DNA from: JAZKAR01 sp040389065
Lineage (GTDB): Bacteria; Pseudomonadota; Gammaproteobacteria; Burkholderiales; Casimicrobiaceae
Length of the DNA: 64,000 nucleotides
NCBI GenBank assembly: GCA_040389065.1
Contig: JAZKAR010000016.1
Coordinates: 248,001-312,000, forward strand
Direction of reading: 5' to 3'
Both the position numbers and the translations under genes were made by a program. How positions within the stretch are numbered: position 1 is the first letter of the stretch; every line of letters begins with the position of its first letter. The notes below the pieces were generated by a model. That model searched no databases. It was given only the letters and a program-made list of their open reading frames with translations, and was not told where the DNA came from. Shown piece by piece: positions 8,234 through 17,577 of the stretch.

Positions 8234-8968
8234 TTAGGATAATTTTTTACGTATCGTTTCAAAAATCCCTGTTAATAAATGTACTTCCTCTTCTTCTACG
8301 CGAGCGCGATGAAAGAAACGTTGTAATCGCGGCATAAGCTGTTTCGGGTTATTAGGGTCAAGATAACCTGAGCTAATTAACACCTGTTCAAAACTTTGTA
8401 TCATTCGAACAACTTGATGGTGTTGCGCAGGGGCAGCTTCGGGCTGAATATAATTAATGGTAGGTATATGCGTTTGAGCAACATAAACTTCATAGCTTAA
8501 TAATTGCACAGCAGCAGCAAGATTTAATGAAGCATAATCAGGGTTTGCCGGTATATAAACCATCGTTTTACAGGCAGAAAGCTCTTCAGTATTTAAACCA
8601 TTTGTTTCATTTCCAAATACAAACGCGACTTTGCCATGTATAGCGTTTTGGTAGGCATCCTGTACCGCTTCCCTTAGCGGCAATAGGCGAGCGATTCGAT
8701 CTCTGCGGCGCGATGTAAATGCATAGCTTTCTACCGAATCAGCCAATGCTTCTTCTAACGAGTTGCAGATACGTGCTTGATCAAGAATATCGGTAGCGCC
8801 TGAAGCGCGTGCATACGCTTCGTCATTGACTTTACATAAAGGATTAACCAGAATTAGTTGGTGCAGCCCCATGTTTTTAATAGCGCGTGCGGCAGCACCG
8901 ATGTTGCCTGGATGACTCGAACGACATAAGATGATGCGAAAAGTTGTAGCGGGTGAGTGTGATTGCAT
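8234..8968 (-). CDS. trmJ: tRNA (cytidine/uridine-2'-O-)-methyltransferase TrmJ
   Basis: A SPOUT-class enzyme that 2'-O-methylates position 32 of several tRNAs using S-adenosylmethionine. The 244 residues include the N-terminal HPGNIGAAARAIKNMG motif and the knot motifs FGNETNGL and IPANPDYASLNLAAAVQLL that build the cofactor site. The C-terminal helical extension with RARVEEEEVHLLTGIFE is typical of TrmJ rather than TrmL. It is transcribed divergently from slyD with 53 bp between the starts. Confidence 0.93.
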   Translation of the reverse strand: MQSHSPATTFRIILCRSSHPGNIGAAARAIKNMGLHQLILVNPLCKVNDEAYARASGATDILDQARICNSLEEALADSVESYAFTSRRRDRIARLLPLREAVQDAYQNAIHGKVAFVFGNETNGLNTEELSACKTMVYIPANPDYASLNLAAAVQLLSYEVYVAQTHIPTINYIQPEAAPAQHHQVVRMIQSFEQVLISSGYLDPNNPKQLMPRLQRFFHRARVEEEEVHLLTGIFETIRKKLS

Positions 8969-9021
8969 GAAGGCGTGTTATCCTAGGAGTTCCTTGACCT
9001 ATTTATAAAGAGGAAGGCATT

Positions 9022-9498
9022 ATGCCCATTCAAAAAGATACCGTAGTAACCCTTAAATATTCATTATACGATGAGCAAGGCCAAATGATCGAGGCATCTG
9101 ATGAGCCAATGAGCTATCTGCACGGTGGTTATGATGGTATCTTCCCCGCTGTAGAAAAAGCTCTTGACGGGCAATCAGAAGGATTCAAAACCAAATTAAC
9201 ATTAACACCTGAAGATGCTTTTGGTGATTATGATGATGAACTTATTCGTGTAGAGCCTAGAGATAGTTTTCCTGAGGATATCGAAGCAGGGATGCGTTTT
9301 GAGTCGCAAGATGATGGTTTAATTTACACTGTTGTTGAAATTGATAAAGAAGCACAGCAAATTGTTTTAGACGGAAATCACCCACTTTCTGGAATGACTA
9401 TTCAGTTTGAGTGCGAAGTGCTCGAAATACGTCCTGCAACCCAGGAAGAAATCGATCATGAACATATTCACGACGGTACAGAAGAACACACGCACTAA
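9022..9498 (+). CDS. slyD: FKBP-type peptidyl-prolyl isomerase, SlyD-like
   Basis: A 158-residue FKBP domain with the inserted IF (chaperone) domain typical of SlyD: the flanks YLHGGYDGIFPAVEKAL and GNHPLSGMTIQFECEV surround the insert. The C-terminal tail is short with five histidines, much less metal-rich than in enterobacterial SlyD, so a role in nickel delivery is doubtful. It is preceded by an AGAGGAAGG ribosome site. The 3' end overlaps the adaptor gene by 41 nt, which may couple translation. Confidence 0.93.
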   Translation: MPIQKDTVVTLKYSLYDEQGQMIEASDEPMSYLHGGYDGIFPAVEKALDGQSEGFKTKLTLTPEDAFGDYDDELIRVEPRDSFPEDIEAGMRFESQDDGLIYTVVEIDKEAQQIVLDGNHPLSGMTIQFECEVLEIRPATQEEIDHEHIHDGTEEHTH

Positions 9499-10681
9499 CT
9501 CTTTAAAATCCCTATTCGCCATAGGGCTATTTTCTATAGCTTCTATGGCTTTAATAGGGTGTCAGAATAACCCTCAAGACACACCTTCTGCGCCTGAAGT
9601 AAAAGCAGAAGATGAAAGCCATACTGCACTTGTGGTATCTCCAGCTCCAGAAGGGGTGGGGAATGTCTCTGTGTATCCTGGCACGATTGAAGCTTCCCGC
9701 CAGCTTCCTGTAGGTTTTCCTTTAGCGGGTCGTCTCATTGAACGTTTTGCCCGTGTAGGCCAAATTGTTAAATCGGGCGCTCTCATTGCACGTTTAGATC
9801 CTCAAGTCTTTCAATTCCAACATCAAGCTGCCAGTGCAAATGTAAAGTTGCAAAATGCAGGATTACATTTAGCCATGAAAGATGCTGATCGCGCTAAGCA
9901 ATTATTAAGCGAACAATTTGTTAGCCCAGCATTCTTTGAAAAGCTCAAATCCCAACAAGATAGTACGCAGGCAGGTGTAGAACGTGCCATTGCTGAACGT
10001 GCTCTCGCCCATAAAAATCTTAAAGATACCGAATTACATGCACCCTTTACCGGCATCGTGGTAGCAACTGCTGCCGAAACTGGGCAAAGTTTAGCTGCCG
10101 GGCAACCCGTTGTGTATTTAGCAGAAAATAGCGGATGGGATATTGTCCTCTCTATTCCAGAGCAAGATCTCGCTCAGTGGTCAGTTGGCACCTCAGTCAT
10201 GTATACCCTGTTGTCAGATAGCTCTAATGCACGTCGATCAGGGCGTGTGCGTGAGCTAAGCCCGCAAGCTGATCCGATAACACGTAGTTACATTGCTAAA
10301 GTAGCGATTGCTGCTGAAGATAAAAAAGCCTTCTCTCTCGGAGCAAGCGTTAAAGTAGCGCGTATTGAACCAAATGATACAAAGCGATACAAGGTACCCA
10401 TGGGTGCTGTGTACCAGTTAAAAGGTGAAACGATTGTTTGGGTAGTGGTAGATCAGCAACGCATCGCACCTCAACCCGTTAAGCTAGTAGGGTATTACCC
10501 TTCAGGTGCCATCGTTGAAACAAAATTTGCTCAAAACACCTTTATTGTGGGGGTCGGCGCCCATTTGCTTAGAGATGGTCAGCGTATTCATCCCGAGCTA
10601 TGGCTTCAATGGATGGCGGCTCACTCTGCTTCAAATGAAGCAGCAGGCTTAAATGCACCTCACGTAGTCGTGAGGAAATAA
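9458..10681 (+). CDS. RND efflux periplasmic adaptor (lipoprotein)
   Basis: A membrane-fusion protein linking an inner-membrane RND pump to an outer-membrane channel. ATG 9458 is chosen because AGGAAGAA lies 7 nt upstream and it gives a proper lipoprotein signal ending ALIGC (Cys35); the open frame extends to 9407. After a linker comes the first lipoyl half (IERFARVGQIVKSGALIARLD), a coiled-coil hairpin, the second half (LHAPFTGIVVATAAETGQ), and beta-barrel and membrane-proximal domains. The pump gene follows after 2 bp. No outer-membrane channel gene is nearby, so a TolC-like partner must be encoded elsewhere. Confidence 0.92.
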   Translation: MNIFTTVQKNTRTNSLKSLFAIGLFSIASMALIGCQNNPQDTPSAPEVKAEDESHTALVVSPAPEGVGNVSVYPGTIEASRQLPVGFPLAGRLIERFARVGQIVKSGALIARLDPQVFQFQHQAASANVKLQNAGLHLAMKDADRAKQLLSEQFVSPAFFEKLKSQQDSTQAGVERAIAERALAHKNLKDTELHAPFTGIVVATAAETGQSLAAGQPVVYLAENSGWDIVLSIPEQDLAQWSVGTSVMYTLLSDSSNARRSGRVRELSPQADPITRSYIAKVAIAAEDKKAFSLGASVKVARIEPNDTKRYKVPMGAVYQLKGETIVWVVVDQQRIAPQPVKLVGYYPSGAIVETKFAQNTFIVGVGAHLLRDGQRIHPELWLQWMAAHSASNEAAGLNAPHVVVRK

Positions 10682-10683
10682 TC

Positions 10684-13600
10684 ATGACGGAACCTCGAGA
10701 GCCTTCTACGTTTAATCTTTCTTTATGGGCGCTTAGAAAACAGCCTTTAGTCTTATTTTTTAGTTTAGCCATTTTGTTAATGGGATCATTTGCGTATTTC
10801 AAATTAGGTCAATCAGAAGACCCTCCTTTTACATTTAAAGTAATGATCATCAGAAGCTACCTTTCAGGGGCTTCTGCACATGATGTGGAGGTGCAACTCA
10901 CCGATCGCTTAGAAAAAAAATTGCAAGACGTGGCTTATCTGGATTGGATTCGCAGTTATTCAAAACCGGGGGAATCATTAATTTTTTTGGCGATTAAAGA
11001 TTCTGCACCTCCCGAAAAAGTAAGTGAAACCTGGTATCAGGTACGTAAAAAGTTGGGTGATATTCACGATACATTACCGCAAGGCACGCAAGGGCCTTTT
11101 TTCAATGATGAGTTTGGCGATACGTATGTTCATATTTTTGCGCTCTCAGGTAAGGGCGTTGATATGGCAACATTGAAAGATTATGCAGAGCGCGTAAAAG
11201 GAGATCTTCTAAGATTGCCTGGTATTGCCAAAATCGACATGTTAGGCGAGCAAGATGAGAAAGTTTATATTGAGTTATCCAATACTCGATTAGCAACGCT
11301 GGGATTAACCGTAGAACAACTGCTAGGAGGCATACAGAAGCATTTGGCACTGCCAGCACATACGATGATCCAAAATGGCTCTGAACGCGTTGTAGTGCGT
11401 CTGCAAGGGGTGAATACGTGGGAAAATATTGGGGATTTGGTTTTTTATGGCACAGATCATCAACGAATGCTGAAATTGAAAGATATTGCGACTATCAAGC
11501 GAGGGTATAGCGATCCTCCTAATTGGACAATGCATTTTCAAGGGGAGCCTGTGATAGGGTTGGGCGTTGTGATGTTGCCAGGCTATAACGTGATGACGTT
11601 GGGCAAACATTTAGATGAACGTCATGCCTCGCTTAAAAAGCAGCTTCCTGTAGGTTTCAGTTTAGAAATAGTCACCAGTATGTCAAATGCTGTTGGGCGA
11701 TCAATAACGGAATTTTTGCATTCATTAATTGAAGCCATTGCGATTGTGTTAGCTGTAAGTCTATTATCGCTTGGCTTGCGAACAGGTACGATTGTAATGA
11801 TGTCTATACCAATTGTTCTGGCTGGCAGTTTTGCATTGATGGATGTATTTGATATCGGGCTACATAAAATCTCGTTAGGAGCATTAATTTTATCGCTAGG
11901 GCTACTAGTAGACGATGCCATTATTGCTGTTGAAAGTATGCTGGTAAAAATAGAAGAAGGTTGGGATCGTGTGGCAGCAGCAGGCTATGCTTATACCAAC
12001 ACAGCGTTTCCTATGTTGATAGGTACGTTAGTGACGGTGGTAGGTTTTTTGCCAATTGCTATGGCTAAATCGGCAACGGGTGAATATACGCGTTCTATTT
12101 TTCAGGTGACAGCAATCGCGTTATTACTATCGTGGTTAGTAGCTGTTATTGTGATTCCTTATTTGGGCTATTACCTTATACCAAAACCTAAACCGCAACC
12201 TAAAAATCCCCACCAAAAAACCTTTACGCAACGGTTTAAACATTTTCTTATGTGGTTATTTGGTATTGAACGCTCCAAAGAAGAAGTTTCTCTCAAAAAA
12301 GATGCAACGCAAGACAGGTCATCTTCTCAAGAGAATGGAGCTGAATCTTCACCAGATGAAGAAAATCGCACTGACAATAGTGCTACAAAAACTGTACATC
12401 AACATGTTTTATATCAAAGTGCTTTTTATGTGGGGCTAAGACATAAAGTTACACAGTGTGTAACGTATCGAAAAACTACCCTACTCGTCACTCTCATTGT
12501 GTTTTTAGGCAGTATTGTACTTTTCAAGTTGGTTCCTCAACAGTTTTTTCCTGATTCAAGCCGCCCTGAGTTATTAGTTGACTTAAAATTATCAGATGGT
12601 TCTAGCTATGCAGCCACACGTCTTGTGGTTGAGCGTTTTGAAGGATGGTTGAAAAATCAAACAGGGCTTGAAAATCGTACCTGTTATGTAGGCAATGGGT
12701 CACCTCGTTTTTATCTTCCGCTTGATCAACAAATGCCCAGCCCTAATTTTGCGCAATGTGTATTGTTGACGACAAATAAAGAAGAAAGAGAGCGTTTAAG
12801 GCTAGCGATTACCCAAGAATTGACCACACATTTTCAAGAGTTAAGAGGGCGTGTATCGCGGTTAGAAAATGGGCCTCCAGTGGGGTTTCCTGTTCAATTT
12901 CGGGTATCAGGCCGAGATGCGTTACAAACACGAGCACTGGCGAATCAGGTAGCAGATACCGTTCGGCACTCGCCCCTAGCACGAAATGTTCAACTAGATT
13001 GGGATGAACCCATGAAAGCGTTACATATTCGTTTAGATCATGTGGCTTTGCAACGCTTAGGCTTAACACCTGAGTATCTGGGTGACTTCATTCAAGGAGC
13101 TTTTCAAGGGTTACGTGTAACAACCTTAAGAGAAGGAATTGAATCCCCTGAGGTATTGATTCGAGCATATGAGCATGAACGTGTGCATATCGAGAAATTA
13201 CCTTATTTGATGATTCCTACCCCTACCGGTCAACGTGTGGCTCTTAAAAGCTTAGCGCAAATTGAAGCTGTGTTAGAAGAAGCGGTTATTTGGCGGCGAG
13301 ATCGTCTGCCAACCTTTACTGTTCGGGCTGATGTTGTTGATGGAGTGCAAGGCGCTGATGCGGCTAAAGAAATTGATCAGTCAGTACAGGCTTTCCGTAA
13401 AGACTTACCGTTAGGGTATCGTATTGATATAGGCGGTGTAATAGAAGATAGCAGTAAAGGCCAAGATTCTATCGCGGCTGGCTTCCCTCTCATGCTTGCA
13501 CTCGTGGTGGCTTTATTAATGTTTCAACTTAATCGGTTTTCACGTGTTTTTATGGTGCTGGTAACCGCACCGCTTGGTCTAGTAGGCGTTAGCTTAGCAT

Positions 13601-13953
13601 TATTATTATTTGGTAAGCCATTTGGTTTTGTGGCAATGTTAGGTACTATTGCGCTATCAGGCATTATTATGCGTAATACGCTCATTTTGGTGGATCAGAT
13701 TGATAACGATATCATGGGTGGAGCTTCTACCTTCGATGCTATTATTGAGGCAACGATACGGCGTTTTAGACCCATTTGCTTAACAGCGTTGGCTGCAGTG
13801 TTAGGTTTAATTCCGCTTAGTCGAAGTGATTTTTTTGGGCCTATGGCAGTTGCTATGATGGGTGGGATTACTATTGCAACGTTATTAACAATTGTTGTTG
13901 TACCATCGTTATACGCTGTAATTGTGGGAGCGAAAGTAAATAAAGCAGGGTAA
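10684..13953 (+). CDS. RND-family efflux transporter permease
   Basis: A 1089-residue inner-membrane proton-driven pump of the AcrB/MexB superfamily. It has an N-terminal transmembrane helix, a large periplasmic loop, a helix bundle with GLLVDDAIIAVE (Asp410 and Asp411, the proton-relay pair in TM4), then a second copy of the fold. Between the halves (about residues 500-580) there is an unusually long, charged, Ser/Glu-rich cytoplasmic linker. The sequence resembles the less-studied RND group with adaptors of 400 residues rather than HAE1 drug pumps. The substrate is unknown. The kinase gene follows after 3 bp. Confidence 0.93.
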   Translation: MTEPREPSTFNLSLWALRKQPLVLFFSLAILLMGSFAYFKLGQSEDPPFTFKVMIIRSYLSGASAHDVEVQLTDRLEKKLQDVAYLDWIRSYSKPGESLIFLAIKDSAPPEKVSETWYQVRKKLGDIHDTLPQGTQGPFFNDEFGDTYVHIFALSGKGVDMATLKDYAERVKGDLLRLPGIAKIDMLGEQDEKVYIELSNTRLATLGLTVEQLLGGIQKHLALPAHTMIQNGSERVVVRLQGVNTWENIGDLVFYGTDHQRMLKLKDIATIKRGYSDPPNWTMHFQGEPVIGLGVVMLPGYNVMTLGKHLDERHASLKKQLPVGFSLEIVTSMSNAVGRSITEFLHSLIEAIAIVLAVSLLSLGLRTGTIVMMSIPIVLAGSFALMDVFDIGLHKISLGALILSLGLLVDDAIIAVESMLVKIEEGWDRVAAAGYAYTNTAFPMLIGTLVTVVGFLPIAMAKSATGEYTRSIFQVTAIALLLSWLVAVIVIPYLGYYLIPKPKPQPKNPHQKTFTQRFKHFLMWLFGIERSKEEVSLKKDATQDRSSSQENGAESSPDEENRTDNSATKTVHQHVLYQSAFYVGLRHKVTQCVTYRKTTLLVTLIVFLGSIVLFKLVPQQFFPDSSRPELLVDLKLSDGSSYAATRLVVERFEGWLKNQTGLENRTCYVGNGSPRFYLPLDQQMPSPNFAQCVLLTTNKEERERLRLAITQELTTHFQELRGRVSRLENGPPVGFPVQFRVSGRDALQTRALANQVADTVRHSPLARNVQLDWDEPMKALHIRLDHVALQRLGLTPEYLGDFIQGAFQGLRVTTLREGIESPEVLIRAYEHERVHIEKLPYLMIPTPTGQRVALKSLAQIEAVLEEAVIWRRDRLPTFTVRADVVDGVQGADAAKEIDQSVQAFRKDLPLGYRIDIGGVIEDSSKGQDSIAAGFPLMLALVVALLMFQLNRFSRVFMVLVTAPLGLVGVSLALLLFGKPFGFVAMLGTIALSGIIMRNTLILVDQIDNDIMGGASTFDAIIEATIRRFRPICLTALAAVLGLIPLSRSDFFGPMAVAMMGGITIATLLTIVVVPSLYAVIVGAKVNKAG

Positions 13954-13956
13954 AGT

Positions 13957-16539
13957 ATGAAAGAAGTAGATAGTTCCGATATGGTGAGAGCGTATTTAGC
14001 AGCGATTGTAGATTCTTCTGCTGACGCCATTATTAGTAAGAATTTAGACGGAATTATTACCTCGTGGAACAAGTCGGCAGAACGATTATTGGGCTATAGT
14101 GAAAAAGAGGCTATTGGTCAGCCTATAAGCCTTATTATTCCCTCAGAGGATGTGGGCGAAGAAGAAAAGATGATAGTGAGCCTAATGCAAGGCAAACAAA
14201 TAGATCACTATGAAGCCATACGGCAAACCAAAAGTGGCGAAAAAGTTAATCTTTCCATCAGTGTATCTCCCATAATAGATCATGCTGGCGCCATCATTGG
14301 CATCTCGAAAATCGCACGTGATATTACTCAGCGCAAACGTACTGAAGAGCGACATGCATTATTTGCAGAGGCAGGCCGTATTTTAGGTTCTTCTCTTGAT
14401 TACGAGCATACGCTCTCAGCCGTGTGCCAATTGGTTGTGCCAAAATTTGCTGATTGGTGCTCGCTTGATCTTTTGACTGAAGATAAGCAGATCAAGCGCA
14501 TCGAAATTGCGCATAAAGACCCTGAGAAAATTAAGCTTGCTCATGAATATCGCCGCCGGTATCCGCATCAAATGAATGATAAAAGCGGTCTTATGGAGGT
14601 GTTGCGTACTGGTCAGCCCCAGCTTTATCCAGTAATAACCGATGCGTTACTTGTAAAGTATGCTAAAGATGAAACTCATTTAAGATTAATCCGCTTGCTA
14701 GGGTTGAAGTCGGTCATGATTGTGCCGCTGGTAGCACGCGATAATATACTAGGAGTAATGAGTTTAATATCAGCAGAGTCAGGTTATTCTTATGACCACC
14801 ATGATTTGGAGCTTGCACTTGAGTTGGCTGCGCGAGCGGCTCTAGCGGTAGATAATGCTAGGCTTTTTTATGAAAGCCAGGAACTTGCGGCTAAACAACA
14901 AGAGGCTCTTAAAGAGCAACGTATGATGCAGCAACAATTATCGTTGCTGGTAGATGCTTCAGGGAGTTTGAGTGTATCGCTTGATTTAGCCTCTGTATTA
15001 GAAGCTATTCTTAATTTATCTATTCGTATGATTGCTGCAGATGCTTATGCAATCTGGCGGCTTGATACTGCTTCTGGGCATTGGTCTATTGGCCATTCTG
15101 CAAATTTATCCGAACGCTATCGAAATGATGCTATTAAAGTGCTGGCTACTGCCTCTAATAGGCTAGAAAAACCTTTAATTGCTGAAGATGTGCTGGCAAC
15201 AGAGCGGTTGCAAGAACGTAAAAATATCTATGAGCATGAGGGTATTTTAAGCCTCATGGCTATTCCATTAAAAATTAGAGGGTTATATAGCGGTACGCTA
15301 GTTTTTTATTACCGCGTGAAACACCATTTCTCTGAGATAGAAGTTTCCATCGCAACAGCGCTATCAAATTTGGCAGCATCGGCGATTGGCACGGCAGAGC
15401 TATATGAAGATCTTAAAAGTAATGATCGGAAGAAGGACGAGTTTCTCGCTATTTTGGCGCATGAGCTTAGAAATCCGTTAGCGCCTATTAGTAATGCACT
15501 GCATTTATTGAAATCGCCGTCTGTGAATGAGACGATTCGGAGTGAAGCCGCTAGCCTTGTTAGTAAACAAATTGATCAAATGACGCACTTGCTGGAAGAT
15601 TTGCTAGATATTGCTCGTATTACCAGGGGGAAAATAGAGCTTCGCCTCAATACCCTTGATATATCAGAAGCAATCAAGATCGCTGTTGAAGCAACGAAGC
15701 CCTTAATGAATGAAAGAAGGCATCATGTAGAAATCAACTTGCCTTTAACCCCCTGCATCATTCATGGCGATATCACCCGTTTAGCGCAAGTGTTTACTAA
15801 TCTTCTAAATAATGCTGGGAAATATAGTGGTCATGAAGGACACATTATTGTTACCGTTTGCGCTGAAGAGGATGAAATTTTAATAAGAATCAAAGATAAT
15901 GGTATCGGTATTCCTGCACAGATGCTGTATTGCATTTTCGATATGTTTGAACAGGTTGATAGCTCTATGGAGCGTGCCTATGGCGGCCTAGGAATAGGGT
16001 TAACATTGGTTAAAAATATTGTAGAAATGCATCAGGGAAATATAAGAGCCTTTAGTGATGGTAAAGGTAAAGGCAGTGAATTCATTTTACGTCTTCCAAG
16101 AGTAGAAGAAGTAAAAATAAATCAGGATATGAAAAAGCCTATGACACATGATACTTCGCCTCTAAATAGCCTGAAAATTCTTGTTGTTGATGATAACGAT
16201 GCTTCCGCTAAGACAATGGGTTGGACGCTCGAAATATTAGGTCATCAAATTCAACTGGCTCATGATGGCCCTTCAGCGCTTCAGGCAAGCCTTTCGTTTA
16301 TTCCTGATGTCGTTCTGCTTGATATAGGACTTCCTGGAATGAATGGCTATGAAGTGTGTAAAGAAATGCGCCGCCAACCTCTCTTAAGCCATACCGTTTT
16401 TATTGCGCAGACAGGTTGGGGGCAGCAGGAACATTTAGACCGTTCAAAAGAAGCTGGTTTTTCTCATCATTTAGTTAAACCTATTAATATCGATGTATTA
16501 AAAAAAGTGCTTGATGAAATCTCGGTCATTCACTTTTAA
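13957..16539 (+). CDS. hybrid sensor histidine kinase (PAS-GAF-GAF-HisKA-HATPase-REC)
   Basis: An 860-residue soluble hybrid kinase. The order is PAS (about 11-130), two GAF-like domains (about 145-305 and 335-470), a dimerisation domain with phospho-acceptor His502 in AHELRNPLAPISN, an ATPase domain with an N-box (LTNLLNNAGKYS) and DNGIGIP, then a receiver domain with Asp789 in LLDIGLPGMNGYE and the conserved Lys in VKPIN. There is no membrane segment, so it senses a cytoplasmic signal. It starts 3 bp after the RND pump stop codon, so it is probably cotranscribed with the pump. No DNA-binding regulator lies next to it; the output partner is unknown. Confidence 0.93.
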   Translation: MKEVDSSDMVRAYLAAIVDSSADAIISKNLDGIITSWNKSAERLLGYSEKEAIGQPISLIIPSEDVGEEEKMIVSLMQGKQIDHYEAIRQTKSGEKVNLSISVSPIIDHAGAIIGISKIARDITQRKRTEERHALFAEAGRILGSSLDYEHTLSAVCQLVVPKFADWCSLDLLTEDKQIKRIEIAHKDPEKIKLAHEYRRRYPHQMNDKSGLMEVLRTGQPQLYPVITDALLVKYAKDETHLRLIRLLGLKSVMIVPLVARDNILGVMSLISAESGYSYDHHDLELALELAARAALAVDNARLFYESQELAAKQQEALKEQRMMQQQLSLLVDASGSLSVSLDLASVLEAILNLSIRMIAADAYAIWRLDTASGHWSIGHSANLSERYRNDAIKVLATASNRLEKPLIAEDVLATERLQERKNIYEHEGILSLMAIPLKIRGLYSGTLVFYYRVKHHFSEIEVSIATALSNLAASAIGTAELYEDLKSNDRKKDEFLAILAHELRNPLAPISNALHLLKSPSVNETIRSEAASLVSKQIDQMTHLLEDLLDIARITRGKIELRLNTLDISEAIKIAVEATKPLMNERRHHVEINLPLTPCIIHGDITRLAQVFTNLLNNAGKYSGHEGHIIVTVCAEEDEILIRIKDNGIGIPAQMLYCIFDMFEQVDSSMERAYGGLGIGLTLVKNIVEMHQGNIRAFSDGKGKGSEFILRLPRVEEVKINQDMKKPMTHDTSPLNSLKILVVDDNDASAKTMGWTLEILGHQIQLAHDGPSALQASLSFIPDVVLLDIGLPGMNGYEVCKEMRRQPLLSHTVFIAQTGWGQQEHLDRSKEAGFSHHLVKPINIDVLKKVLDEISVIHF

Positions 16540-16570
16540 CGGCCGACTAAATCTCAGTAAGCATCAGATT

Positions 16571-17146
16571 TTACATCATTAAATGACGAGCTGATCCAAG
16601 CAAAATACTGATTCCTAATATCGCAAAAATGATGGCAGCAACGGTATGCACTAACCGAATAGAAATTTTGTTAGCTATTTTGTCTCCTAAGAGTACAGCA
16701 GGAACGTTAGCAATCATCATTCCTAATGTAGTACCTAATACGACAGAAAAAAACTGATGGTATTTTGCAGCTAATACGATAGTGGCAATTTGGGTTTTAT
16801 CGCCCATTTCAGCCAAGAAGAATGCGATAAGAGTAGAAGTAAATACACCTAATGAACTTATTTTGAGATATTTATCATCGAACGTATCGGGAATAAGCGT
16901 CCAGATAGCCATTGCTAAACAAGAAAGCCCCAATGCCCATCTTAGCGTGTCAGGGTTAACAAGTGACGTTATCCAAGTGCCTAAAGCACCTGCACCTGCA
17001 TGATTAAATAACGTAGCAGTGAAAATACCAAAAATAATGGGAAGTGGATTGCGGAATTTGGCTGCAAGAACAAAGGCAAGAAGTTGAGTTTTATCGCCAA
17101 TTTCAGCGAGAGAAACAATGCCAGTTGAGATTAAAAAGGCTTCCAT
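16571..17146 (-). CDS. GDT1/UPF0016-family manganese exporter (MneA-like)
   Basis: A 191-residue membrane protein with six predicted helices in two homologous halves, each with the family signature: E15-IGDKTQ and E113-MGDKTQ. Bacterial members export manganese. The leader carries a yybP-ykoY riboswitch (17219-17402), which supports that role independently. The ATG follows AAGGAGTACTCC, whose ribosome site lies inside a small perfect palindrome. The gene is convergent with the kinase gene. Confidence 0.93.
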   Translation of the reverse strand: MEAFLISTGIVSLAEIGDKTQLLAFVLAAKFRNPLPIIFGIFTATLFNHAGAGALGTWITSLVNPDTLRWALGLSCLAMAIWTLIPDTFDDKYLKISSLGVFTSTLIAFFLAEMGDKTQIATIVLAAKYHQFFSVVLGTTLGMMIANVPAVLLGDKIANKISIRLVHTVAAIIFAILGISILLGSARHLMM

Positions 17147-17178
17147 AGGAGTACTCCTTGGCCGGGAAACAGACGAAT

Positions 17179-17221
17179 GACTCTAATGCGCTTCTCCGAC
17201 CAAATAGAAAGCATTAGAGTC
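17179..17221 (-). promoter_or_regulatory. hairpin in the expression platform of the manganese riboswitch
   Basis: On the minus strand GACTCTAATGC (17221-17211) pairs exactly with 17189-17179. Its first bases overlap the 3' strand of the proposed aptamer P1 helix (CCTTTGAC), so the two structures exclude each other. No U-run follows, so it is not a simple terminator. Control of translation or Rho access is more likely. Confidence 0.6.
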
Positions 17222-17402
17222 AAAGGTCTTGCCAAGCTGAAGGCTTGATGATTGTTAATGCGCTGAATGGTTACATAACTAACCATTGTCGTTCACTGCA
17301 CTATAAAATAATCAAACCTGAAAGCCGCTTACGCCATGATTCGCGATTGAATCAAGTATGTTGACGTAAGCCATTTGTAGGGTGAGGCTACTCCCCAATG
17401 AC
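17219..17402 (-). ncRNA. yybP-ykoY manganese riboswitch
   Basis: On the minus strand the leader reads GTCATTGGGGAGTAGCC at the 5' side and GGCAAGACCTTTGAC at the 3' side. GGGGAGTAGCC, the internal GTCAACATACT segment and the CAAGACCTTTG end match what I know of the proteobacterial yybP-ykoY aptamer. P1 can form by pairing GTCATTGG with CCTTTGAC (6 of 8 positions), next to GCC/GGC. The downstream gene is a manganese exporter, the usual target. The element should switch expression on when manganese is high. Confidence 0.88.
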
Positions 17403-17577
17403 ACATTTATAATACCGTAATTTTCCCTACTGCGCTTATTTTTGCAAAGTACGATTACAAAAAAATGAAGGCTTAACGCTGTTGGGTAACTTTATTATTT
17501 ATAGCTCAATTCCCTCTAAAATTGTAGAACCTTTTGACTGTTTAAAATATTTCTCTGGCTAACCTTCACTTCACATG

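Noticed and set aside
11102..11921. Minus-strand frames inside the RND pump gene
   Set aside because: Shadows of a well-supported coding region.
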